Assembly (NCBI GenBank): GCA_030144725.1
Contig: JASKMD010000017.1
Span: forward strand, 9,757,029-9,821,028
Length of the DNA: 64,000 nt
Direction of reading: 5' to 3'
DNA from: Haematococcus lacustris
Lineage: Eukaryota; Chlorophyta; Chlorophyceae; Chlamydomonadales; Haematococcaceae
How positions within the stretch are numbered: position 1 is the first letter of the stretch; each line of letters opens with the position of its first letter. Under the pieces are notes generated by a model. It saw nothing but the letters and a program-made list of their open reading frames with translations. It was not told the DNA's origin and searched no databases. Positions 12,136-23,103 of this stretch are shown piece after piece. Both the position numbers and the translations under genes were made by a program.

Positions 12136-12534
12136 ATTGTGATGGTGCTGCTGCTGTATGGCACTGCTTCCTCTTCCCTCCTGTACACGTCTGCCCCTGC
12201 CTGCTTGCAGGTCTGGACTCCTGCTGCGCCTTGTCTGTGATGCGCCACCTCAAACGCCTGGCCCAGGCCCCACACCCCAATGGCTCCAGGGGCAGGGGCC
12301 TGGCTACGGGCGGCCGCGCAGTGCTTGTCTCCATCCACCAGCCCAGGCCCGCCATCTGGGCCCTCATCGATCAGGTGTGCCGGGTGGGGAAGCAGCAGGG
12401 GAGAGTTGTGTCAGGGTGTGCAGCATCAGGGGTCAGGCAGGCAGTGGTAAGGACAACAGTGTAAGGGTAGACATCCGGGGCAGGTGGCAGTGTCCAGCAC
12501 TGTGATGCGTGGCCCCAGACTGCCTGTTAGCCCA

Positions 12535-12574
<40 letters not shown>

Positions 12575-15500
12575 CCCACCTGCCTACCTTGCCCTCCTGA
12601 CTGCCTCCTCCCTCCTGGCTTGTGCTGCAGGTGTCAGTCCTGGTGGGCGGCTGCCTGCTGTACAGCGGGCCCAGCAGCCTGCTGGTGCCGTGGATCCAGG
12701 CCCACGCCCCCTCCTGGGGACCCTACCTTCCCGCCACCCACGGCACCATCCCCGACTGGCTCTTGGACGCCGCAGCCCTCGCCCCTTTAGCCCCCAAGGC
12801 GACTGCAGCTGTAGAAGTGGAAGAGGACCCCACAGCACCCACAGCAGCAGCAGCAGGAGCAGCAGGAGCAGCAGCAGCAGCAGCAGCAGCAGGATCAGCA
12901 GCAGGATCAGCAGGAGCAGCAGGAGCAGCAGCAGCAGGAGCAGCAGCAGCAGCAGCAGCTTACCCCCCTCCAGCTGGTACAGATGCCTGTGCTGTCGGTG
13001 GTGCCTGGGGGCCTCATCTGCTGAGGGGAGGGGCTGCAGCAGGCTGTGGTCAGAGTGCTCCCGAGGGACTCCAAGTGCCCCTGCCTGGCTGGCCCCTGGC
13101 CCATGATGCCGCTACCTGGCAGCTGGGCTCTCCCCTAGGGTCAGAACGACTCGAGGCCGCCAGCTCAGCCATGGCTAGGCAGTCCAAGCTTGATTGCAGG
13201 CCTCACTCCACCACCCTGCAAGCCTCCAGCAAGACAGCCCCTCCCTGCCATCAGTTGCCACCCTTGCCTGTCACAGGCGCCACCGCAGCCATCACCAGTG
13301 TGGCAACTGTGGCCGGAGCCTTCCACCATCTGCAGCATTCCCATGGCCTGCAGTGGTGGCGTTCTGCACAGCATGCCAATGCAGATAGCAGCGATCCCAG
13401 ATCTGCCCCAACCGCCCCTGATGCAAACCTTGCCTGGCAGCAGGCGGGGGGACAAGAGCACACTAATCGTCGGCCTCCTTGCTGCTGCAGCAGCCCCGCT
13501 GCACAACCAGGAGGGCACAAAGACAAGGCCCCAGCCCCAGGCACCTGTAAAGCTCAGGAGCACCTGCCCCACCCCTTCACATCCCTTTACCCGCAGGCGG
13601 TGCAGGGGGCGTGCACTGTCTGCGGCGGCGTCATGGCGGCGTCCTCTCCGTCCCCGCCTCAACAGTCTGGGGCGGGAAGGGTTGGGGAGTTTGGTACTGC
13701 GCCCCAGGCATGGCAACCGCCGTTCAACCGTGGCAACAGCGGCGGCGACGGCATCAGTGGCTACAGCGGCCTTGGTCGCAGCCAGAAAGGGCGGGTGGGA
13801 GCGGGTGCTCCGGCGGCCACGCGACCACCAACGGTCCATGTCACGGAAACGCTGAACGAGATTACGCTTTGCCTCCCTAACGCGCTGCAGCCCGTCGCAG
13901 CACACGCGCTGCCAGGCGTCGGCGTCTCCTCTCCCCAGCACCAAACCAGCAGTTGTGAGTTCGGAGCTGTCGGTCCTTGGCAGCACGTCAGCATCCCGCC
14001 GCTCACGGGCATGACAGGCATCCACCGGTTGCCTAGCGGCAACTTCCAGTCTGACCCGCACAGTGGGTTTGGCGGACGGGGGCCGACGCCGGGAGTTGCT
14101 CCCGGACCGGGTCTATGGCGCGGCCCGAGTCTTCAGTGCGATGTAGAGGTAAGACTGGCGCGTAAGTTGTCGTACAACATCACTTGGTGGACACGGTGCA
14201 GATGTCGCAGATGTTAGCAACCAGCTTATTCGTGTTGTTTGGTATTCTATTGCGCCCATAGCTGATGATCAAGACGGCACACTGCCGCCCTTGCAGCACA
14301 ATGCGCGCGATGAACGTCACGGCCACGCCGCTAGCACTCAAGTTCACCTTGTGGCGATGGAGGGCGGCCACATACAGGCCAGCATCCGTACACGCTTCAC
14401 CTTCGTCGCGCCCGCGGACCACCCCTCCGATCCTGACACCTACTACTTCAAGCAGCAGCAGCAGCCGATCGCCGAAGATGTGTCGACCTCAAGACAGCGG
14501 GCCACGGGCTGCGGCCATGGGTCACGGGTTGCCGTAGAGACCCTGGCGACTGGCATGGCAGAGGGCCTGCGGACAGCGGCCGGGTGGTGCAGGGACTTCC
14601 GGCGCGCGGCCCGGCAAACGCAGCTCTTGGTGTGGCGCGAGCACCTGCTCATGCGGGCCGCGCCCTGGGACACAGCGTTCAAGCTATTGTGCTTCTGTTG
14701 GAGCTCTGTGGTGGTGAGAGCGGCGGTCCATTGCCCAGGGTCCTGCTATGCAACTGGCATCAGGTTGCAGCTACACTGTACACTTGCTTCCTTGCGACAG
14801 CACCTCCCTCACCGGCCCAGCGGGCAACAAATGCAGAACCATGAGTAGTAACAGTGATGTAGTCGCAACAGTGCGCTCACACCAACGCATGTCTGTCACA
14901 TAGAGTTGTACAGAACCAGCATGCTAATCAGTACCACATGTCATGTTGGCCCTGTTGCTGCTGCTGGTTGCTGCTGCTGCTGCCAGATGGGTTTGGTGTT
15001 CTACGACCTGGAGAGCTGGGAAGGGCTGCAGGGCCTCAGGCTTCGGAGCAGTGCAGTGTTCATGAGCTGCTGCGTGGTGGTCACCATGCCCTTCATCTCC
15101 ATGCTGGCCCTGGCCAGTGACCATGGCCATGTCTTGAGGGAAGGGGCAGCTGGGTGAGTCCTACAGCCAGCGAGCGTTTAACTCAAGCGAGCAGGCAGGC
15201 GCCCAGGCGGCCGGGCAGGCAGTCCCTAGTAAAGGCTGGCAGGCTAGTTGAGGATGTAAGCCTCAGCTAATGACCGCTGTTAACGCCGCCCTGCCCTGCT
15301 GCATGCACCGCACTCACACCACTGCTGCTCCTGCCCCTGCCCCTACCTCCAGCACTTCACCCTGCCCCGCCCTCAGCACCCCCAACTCCCTGTCTTGCAT
15401 CGCTGGCTCCTGCACCACCAGCCTGCCTGTCTGCCCCGCAGGCTGTACAGCTGGCTGCCCCTGTACATATCCAAGGTCGCAGCCACCACCCCCCTCCACG

Positions 15501-17054
15501 CCCTCAGCGCCGCAGTCTATGCCTTGATCACCTATGTGGGTGCGCTGCTCCTGGCCAGCACCCCGCCCCACCTGCAGCACCACCTCGGCCTGCCACAAGG
15601 GGATGGGAGGCTGGCTGTGGGGCCTCCCAAGCTGTCCAGCTGTCCAGCCTGTTGCCTGCCTCGGGAATTCACAGGCTGGTGGTGATGAGTATGACATGAG
15701 CTGGTGCGCATGTGGGTTTCAATAACGTGTGGGCAGCCCACACTCGGCCTGAGTTTGAGCCTGAGCTCGGGCCTGAGGTGAGCCTGCACTGTGCTGTGCT
15801 GTGTGTGTGTGTTCAGGGCATGGCCGGGTACCGCCTGGAGCTGCTGGCGGTCCTCCAGCACGTCGGCCTCATGGTGTTGCTGGTGCTGGTGGCGGGTCAG
15901 GTGCGCAGCCAGGACTGCAGGCGGCCTCCCTGGCACCCGCGCCAGCAGTGTGTCAGCTTAGCTTTGACACTACTGGCTCAGACCTGGCCGCATGGTGCAT
16001 GCCTCATGCCTGCCTCATGCCTCATACACCCATCAGCTGCAGCCACTGCCGGCCTAGCACCTAACCCACCTACTCAGCTGCTGTGACTTGCCTGACGCTG
16101 CCTGGCTTTCCTGAACCTACTTCGCCCTGCCCTGCTCTGCCTTGCTCTGCCTCGCCCTGCCTTGCCCTACCTTGACCTGCCCTGCCCTGCCTTGCCCTGC
16201 TCGTCCAGGTCATGCACCTGGCAGTGGTCGTCTGCGCCTCGCCCGACAGTGCCTTCATGATCACCGTGGTGTGGGCCGTCATCAACATGTTCTTCGCAGG
16301 CTTCTTCGTGTCTCCTGATCAGCTCGCGCTGCCTTGGCTGGCGCCTCTGCAATACCTGTCCGCAATCAGGTGAGCAGCCAAGGGCGGTGCCTTTGCTGCC
16401 AGCATGCAGCCGCGGCATGCACATGCCTTGTACCCGTACCTCAAGGCGGGAGTCATTTCTGGAGGAGAAGGTGGAGTAGCCATGCAGACAGCGATGAGCG
16501 AGTACGGCAGCAGCAGCAGAAGAGGCAGGCAAGCAGCAGGCAGGTTGACTGTGGCAGTGTTCTGCAGATGTGTTTACTAAACGTGATGTGTACTGGCACA
16601 CTCTGATTAGAGTGTATGCGGTGAGGTGGAGGGAGTTCAAGCATGCTGCCCTGCCTCGTGCCTCTGCAGGCTGGTGCTGCGTGGAGTCCTCACCCTCGAG
16701 CTATCCGGCACCACCGTCAGCTGTGGCAGCCCACAGCAGGTGCAGGAGGGTTTGGAGGCTCTCGCGGCGCTGCTGCCCAGCATGGGGGCGTTGGTCGAAT
16801 TCGGCGCGACGTCTCCGCTGCGGGCTGCCTCAGGCGCCAGCGGCAATCGCGCGGGGAGCGAGCTGCTGCTGCCGTACTTGAAGAATTGCCAGGTCAGCGG
16901 GCCCGTCCTGCTAGGAATAGAAGACAGCCCGGGTTCGACGCTCTGGGTGCAAGGCATAGCTGGTGGCAGCCTGGCCGCTCTGGCCCTGTACTGGCTAGGC
17001 CTGCACCTGGTGACGTGTCTAGCCATGGCTGTCAAGTGGCCCCGCAAGCGCTGA
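9610..17054 (+). CDS. ABC transporter, ABCG (WBC) half-transporter, about 12 exons
   Basis: Order is NBD then membrane domain, the reverse order typical of ABCG proteins, which export lipids, hormones or hydrophobic compounds as dimers. NBD motifs: Walker A LLGPSGAGKSS (about 10256-10288), Q-loop YIPQHDLLHPTLTVAETL (about 10650), signature LRGLSGGERRRLAIA (exon from 11274), Walker B AVLMCDEPTSG ending 11988, D-loop SGLDS and H-loop VSIHQPR (exon 12211-12374). The following exon starts at 12631 and carries a very long low-complexity Ala/Ser/Pro/Gln linker, open to 14217. Membrane-domain exons: 14297-14713, 14987-15153, 15442-15535, 15817-15900, 16209-16369, 16670-17054; phases agree and it ends in TGA. 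The ATG at 9610 precedes a hydrophobic segment (VVWLPALVVTHALVACWLLA), which is unusual at an ABCG N-terminus. Exon ends between 10730 and 11940 are uncertain. Introns carry CTG tracts. Confidence 0.85.
11229..11271 (+). repeat. CTG tract in ABCG intron, abutting a 3' splice site
   Basis: About 14 CTG units end directly at the TGTCAG acceptor of the exon holding the ABC signature, so they serve as its pyrimidine-containing tract. Confidence 0.85.
12006..12134 (+). repeat. CTG-rich tract in ABCG intron
   Basis: About 40 CTG units, with TGTCCTG interruptions, lie between the Walker B exon (ends 11988) and the D-loop exon (starts 12211). Confidence 0.9.
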
Positions 17055-18214
17055 TGCAGTGGAAGCAGGCACGCCAGCCCTGAGCCGGGGTGTAGCATGT
17101 TGCCTGGGCGCCAGTCACCAGCCAGGGGCAAGGGTGTAGCATGGCGAGGGTAGGCCAGGCTAGGCCATGCGGCTATACGGAAGGGGTTGTCAAGGAAACA
17201 GGGACAATGGGAGCACTGCCTGGCCAGGCTAAGCCAGGCTAAGCCAGGCTGTGCCGTTGCTGCAGCCTGATTGCTGCCACATACGCCATGCTTGGGCGGG
17301 TAGGAGGGAGAGAGGGAGGGAGCGGGGTGAGGGATAGGCCCACGAGATGATGATTACCTGGCATGCGGCCTGCAGTCTGCAGTGCCTGGAGCTTGGTCTC
17401 ATGCCATGTGCTTTGGTACTGCAGCCAGAGCGGCTCCCAGACCAGCTGACTTGACATGTCATGTGGGGTGTCATGTGGGGGTTACTCAGGGGGTGCCTTG
17501 AAGCCGGTGGTGGTGGAGCACACAGCCAGAGCAGTGATCTTTAATGCCCACATGGGTGCACACATGCAGTTGCTAGTTGCCCGGACCTACTACGCATTGC
17601 TAGTTGGCTGGACCAGAGCAGGCACAGGGTAGGCACATGCCGGTGGGGCGTGTAGTAGCAGCACTGCGTTTGTGGGTGGCAGGATAGGCGCAGGTAGTCG
17701 AGTCAGCCTCAGCGTCTGAGGGGGTCAAGCATCACCTTGTCCACTGTGATTCCTCGTGGTTGCACCCACTCGTGACCAGTTGTGGCCAGTTTGGCTAGTC
17801 TTGACTAGTCCTGACCAGTCCTAACCCCAGGCTCAGTGCGTGCGCCTAGACACGGGGCAGTGCGGCATTAGGCTTTGAAGTGGGATGGTGTTGATGTTGT
17901 TGCTGTTGTATACCAGCCTGGCCTGCGTACTACTGACCCTGAGTGGGGTGGGGTGGGGTGAGTTGGCTCAAGTAAGTCAAGAGTGTCGTCAGTCCAGACC
18001 TTTCAACGCGCCGCCTCGAGTACGAACGTCATAAGCAACTCAGAAGTTTGAGGTAGTTGACTGAACCTCGCGGATTTGTGCCGTCTGAGCTGGCTCGATT
18101 GGCTGTTCGCTGAGCTGGACCAAGAGCCTTTGATGTACTTAACCTTCGCGTTTGTCCTTGTATCCCATTTGACAGAGCAATGGACAGAGCAATGGGACGC
18201 GGCCGCTCCACAGG
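17055..18214. other. Intergenic, no gene recognised
   Basis: 3' flank of the ABCG gene. It contains short tandem phrases (taagccaggc near 17231, gactagtcctgaccagtcc near 17803) but no exon or RNA gene that I can support. Confidence 0.45.
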
Positions 18215-18380
18215 CGCAGGCACTGGCAACAGGCACACACACCAGAAGGCTGAGCTGAAGTGGGCAGTAGGCACACTGTCGGTAGCCTTTACAATGATGA
18301 GCTCGCAGCCTGGTTCGATTCCAACTCAAGCTTTATTTTGGTGTAGCATGAGGGCTGTGGGGTTCAGGAGTTGTCCTTGT
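18215..18380 (+). repeat. Dispersed repeat with a perfect B-box-like motif, copy 1
   Basis: About 160 bp shared with 32695-32875 (plus) and 47223-47350 (minus). It contains GGTTCGATTCC (18312-18322), a perfect match to the RNA polymerase III B-box consensus GGTTCGANTCC, and runs on through TTTATTTTGGTGTAGCATGAGG. A tRNA-derived SINE is possible, but I cannot find a convincing A-box, so the class is open. Confidence 0.6.
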
Positions 18381-18985
18381 ATGTGATTGAGACAGCTCCC
18401 GTGAAAACATGGCAGCAATTTTAATCACGGAGCTGGCAACCTTCTTGTTAACTCGTTGAGGCTGCCCTCTCCCTCTTTGACAACGCACTCTGACGCTAGG
18501 TGCACAAATAAAACTCAATGGAACTCATTTGAAGTGCGTTACAGAAAGTCCCGAACCCCTGGGGGAGGGCGGCCTAGCAGCCTAACGGCTGACGGCTTAA
18601 GCGGTGTAAGCCACATCATCATCAATGGGGCTCTTGTATTCAGTTTCGCAGCCTGAGCGATGCAAAACATTATCATGACCGTCAAATTGTTTGTGTTTCT
18701 GTGTGGGTGGGAACATTCAATCCTCAAGTGCGACCGGTACTCCCCTCCCCCCCACCCCCACCCCCGCCCCCCGCCTTCTTCGCAGCATAATGAGCGCTCT
18801 GCGCACGTGCATCGACGCGGAGCCAATGCAGTCTCTGGTTGTCCTGTATTTCCGGATAATGTTCCAAAAGCGAGCATGCAAATCCCCATGCACAAACCAT
18901 GCTGATGTGATGTGGCAAGTTTGGCCACGCAGCTGACCCCGTCCCTCCCTGCCCTGACCCTCTCCATACTGCCTCCCCTCCCTTA
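18381..18985. other. Intergenic, no gene recognised
   Basis: Contains a C-rich tract (18745-18780) and no recognisable exon. The polyadenylation region of the minus-strand permease should lie here. Confidence 0.4.
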
Positions 18986-18989
18986 GGGG

Positions 18990-21900
18990 TCACCCCTGGT
19001 GCTGCAGGGCCACGTAGGTGCCGGCAGCAGAGAGTGCCAGGGAGGCTGCACACAGCAGCACACACAGCCCCGCCTCCACTGGGCCCAGGCGCAGCAGCCT
19101 GAGGCTGATCAGGCAGGGGCACAGCAGCAGCGCAGTGGCGCCTCCTAGGCTGGTCGTCACCGCTGTGAGCTGCAGGCATCCAGCAGCAGGGCAGGAGGGG
19201 GTGGGTGGCAGGGCAAGCAGGGCTGGAGGGGGGAAGTAGGGTGAGCGGTGGGGGGGCAGCAAGAGGTGCACAGTGGCAGTAGGCATCGGCCTCACCTCCT
19301 TGTCTCAGAGCATACTGCATGTGGCTACACAGGTGGTTTGATTCACACAGCAGCAGCTAAGCCAGAAGCTCCATATGCAAACTGAGGCGCAGTCAACTGT
19401 CAGCTGGCAGCAGTCAGGGTCACTGCCAAGCCCACCCTCCCCACCCCTTCTCCCCCTCCTCCCTGCCCCTCCCCCCTTCCTGCCTGCCCCTCCAACCTCT
19501 CCTCCCTCCTCTCCTCTCTCCCCCTCCTCCCTGCCCCTCCCCCCTGTCCCTCTAGGCCAGCTGCCCCCCACCTTGGCCAGGTCAGGCACGGCATGGCTGA
19601 GGCCCCATGCGCCCAACACCAGGATGCTTGTGGCCAGGGCCTGAGCAGCACATGCCCAGGTGGGTCGAGGTGAGGAGGGGGGAAGGGGGGAAGGGGGGGA
19701 GGGGGGGAGGGGGGAGAGGGGAGGGGGGGAGGGTAACCCTAACCCACCCTAACCCAGGAAGGGGGGTTCAGGCAGGTTCAGGATGCAAGCCTGAACAGGT
19801 TTGGGCGGGGGGATAGTGGGCGGCAGGCCAAGGGAGGCGCACTGCAGCACAGCGTGTAGGCCGCAAGCCCAGCCCCCTCCCCCCACAACCATCACCGATG
19901 CTAGCTGCCCCACACTGGCTGCTACCCAAGCTCGCCCTCCTAGTGTGCAGCGCACGCAGTGCTGACCCAGAGTAGGCCCCATCAGACCACTGCAGACCAC
20001 TCACCCACCCACCCTGCCCCTACCCTACACCCCTGCCCCACCCTACCCAGCCCCACACGCCTGCCTAGAGCCATGACAGCCATGAGCCTCTGGTTGGCAG
20101 CAGCCTGTTCCAGGGCTCATGTGCGCAGCTAGAGGGACTCACCCAGAGGAGCCTGCTGCAGGGAGCGGGCTGCTGGCGGTTGCCTGCCGACACTGGGCTT
20201 GCACCCGGGTCAGCCTGGATGCTCAGGCCAGCTGGGCTGGCAGCCTTGGTTTTGATGCTGGTCACTGCTGACCGTACGGACCCTGCTGATGCCCTAGCTG
20301 CTTCCTGTTCGGATGCTGATTTTGCCCCTGCCCCTGCCCCTGCCCCTGCCCCTGCCCCTGCCCCTGCCCCTGCCCCTGCCCCTGCCCCTGCCCCTGCCCC
20401 TGCCCCTGCCCCTGCCCCTGCCCCTGCCCCTGCCCCTGCCCCTGCCCCTGCCCCTGCCCCTGCCCCTGCCCCTGCCCCTGCCCCTGCCCCTGCCCCTGCC
20501 CCTGCCCCTGCCCCTGTTAATGGTGAAGGCTGTGGCGCTGTAGGTACAAACCCAGGCGCTTCAATGTCCACTGGCAGCACAGTGTAGTGCACCAGCGATG
20601 CTTCGCGGTCCATGGTCCCCGCGCTGTCGCCTGCGCCATGGATAGCACAGCTCGACCCCGCGGCCACATTTTGTGACGCGTCACCATCCTCGCCGATGTG
20701 CTGCAGCATAGCCGACAGCACAATCCCGGTGCCCAAATCGCGAACTGCTTCACTCTCCGTCCTGCTCGCCGGCGTGGTGTCTGCTGTGCCCATTTCCAGC
20801 GTGCTGCTGGAATCCTCAGGTGCAGCTGCCGGCCAAGCGTTGTAGCTCGCGCGCTGCTTCACTGTCGGTGTGGGTGTCTCGTCGTCCGATTCAGGCCCAG
20901 CTCTCCTCGCGAACAGCAGTGGCTGCGCCAGCTCGTTGTAGCCAGCCGTGGATTGCGCGGGCAGCGCAAGCCCGTGCTTGCTGAGCGCGTTCTCGCTCTT
21001 GGCCGGCTGCTGGGGTACGCACAAGCTGCTCAGCAGCACCTGCGCACGACATTGCAGGTCAGGCTCAACGCGCTACTTTGCCAGCGACCCGCTGCTGGTC
21101 CCCGCCGCTGCTGGTTGACAGGGACCGGCATGATGGGTGTGCGGGCAGCATGTCGGCACTTCCCTGCCCCTTACACCTCTGCCGCGACATTGTCACACCT
21201 CACACCACCTACAGCAGCCGGTCACACCTAGCTGCGTCCTAGCTGACCAAACCGTTTACCTTTGCCGCCACATTCACGCGCAGCAGATAGGCTGTCAGGC
21301 AGGAGGCCAGCACGCAGGCGTTGGTTGCGCTGAGCCATGGGCCTGGCTGCAGCAGGCTGGTGATGGGCTGAGCGGCAGCCAGGTGGCCCCCCAGAGTGGC
21401 GTACCTGACGGCAGGGCGGGCAGGCAGGTGGGTGAGCTGTGGCGAGGGTGAGGGCAGGCGGTGACAGCAGAGCTCAGGTTGCTGACCTCTGCCAGCTGCC
21501 TGTCTTGAATACAACCGTCACACTCTGAGACCCCGCAGCCTGGCCACTGGCAGTCACACCTTACTGTCCCGCTGCATGATGCCTGGGGCTGGGATCCCGC
21601 TGCACTTTCAACGCCTAGGGCAGAGTTGTTGAGAAACTTGTTCTTTTTAAAGGGCGGGTGCTTGGAGTCTGCAGCAGCTGTTGCTGCTTGCACCTCCATC
21701 TCGGGAGGGAGGGCCTACTACTGCCCTCCCTTGCCATCCCCGCTGCTGCCGCCCCCTGATGGCCCTGCCCCTGTCCCACCCCTCTCTACTCTGCTATGCT
21801 TCCCTCGATGCTGGGCTTGAAGGCTAGATGCTTCAACTTGGTGCATTTGAACAAGCTGCTGACATGGCATGCAGTAGTGTGACCCACCCCACCCTGGTGT

Positions 21901-23066
21901 GAGATCCTCCTCCTGAGCTGAATGCAGTGACCCCCCCCTGGTTGTGCTGGAGTGGGGGAGGGCTGCCTCACAGGACCTAGGGGTGGCAGCAGCCTGCAGG
22001 CAGTGCTGGCGTGCTCCCTGCTGGGCCGGTCAGGCCAGGAGGTGGGTGGGGCTCACACACAGCACCTTCACGGGCCCTGCACGCCCTGACACAGCTCAAG
22101 TGCTCAGCTAGAGCCTGCCCGAGGCTGACCCCTGGTGGGTATGCTGGCGGCTGGCCCCACTGAACTGACAGGGCACCTGGCCAGGGTGGCGCAAAGGTGG
22201 TGGTGTCAAGGTGGGGAGGAAGGCAACAGGTAAGAGGGAGCACACGGTGTGGGTGAGGAAGGTGGTGGGAAGGTGCCTGGTGTGAGGAGTGGCGGCGTGA
22301 GAAGAGTGTGCAGTGGGTGGGGGTGGGAGGGGCTGTGGTGAATGGGGGCAGGCCAGCTGCACCAGGCCCCCCCTCGCCACCATCCAGATGTCGGCAGCCT
22401 GGCAGGTGTGGGGGCAGAAAGCCTGGGCACCCACCCGAAGGAGCCCAGCAGAGCAGCCAGGGGAGTCAGCAGGGTCAGTGCCCCGCAGGCTGCATGCGGG
22501 AACTGGGAGGGGCAGTGCATGGCGGCCATGAGCGTCACCCACTGATCCTGGCCGCTGCAGAGCATGGGAGGAGGGGGCGGGGCCACAGGGCCACAGGGCA
22601 GCACCAGTGCTAGCTCGCACCAAGTTTCTGTTCGTCAGGCAACATCTCTTTTCGTTAGGCATGAGGCCAGCCATAAAAGGTGGCTGCATGGGGCCTAGAC
22701 GGCTGTCACAAACCCCATGCCCTCGCAAGGCCTGTGGCCACCATCAGTACTCAACACTTAACCCATCACTCATCGGCACAGATGGTAGGCCCCCCTGCCC
22801 TTCCCTTGCCCCTTGCCCCTTGCCCCTGCTCCCCCCCTCCCCTCCTCCCCTCCCTCCCCCTGCCTGGCCTTGCCTGACGGCGTAGAGGATGGTGAGCACC
22901 GCCAGCAGGCGTGCAGGTAAGGGCCCCCCGGCCACAAGCTCAGTGACAGCCCCTGCCTCTGGCCGCGCCTCTGGGTCCCCCAGCTGCCAGCTCACCAGCG
23001 CCACCGCAGAGGCTAGCGCGGCACAACCCAGCGCTGCCAGCCAGCGCACCTGCAGCCCCCGCCAGG

Positions 23067-23103
<37 letters not shown>

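Noticed and set aside
13165..14061. 298-codon minus-strand ORF opposite the ABCG linker
   Set aside because: No domain, Arg-rich composition typical of an antisense frame in GC-rich DNA, and the plus strand has a continuous frame from a good acceptor.
19736..19757. Interstitial telomere
   Set aside because: Only two partial units.
20180..20587. Plus-strand Ala-Pro and Leu-Pro repeat ORFs
   Set aside because: Antisense shadow of the permease Gly-Ala exon.
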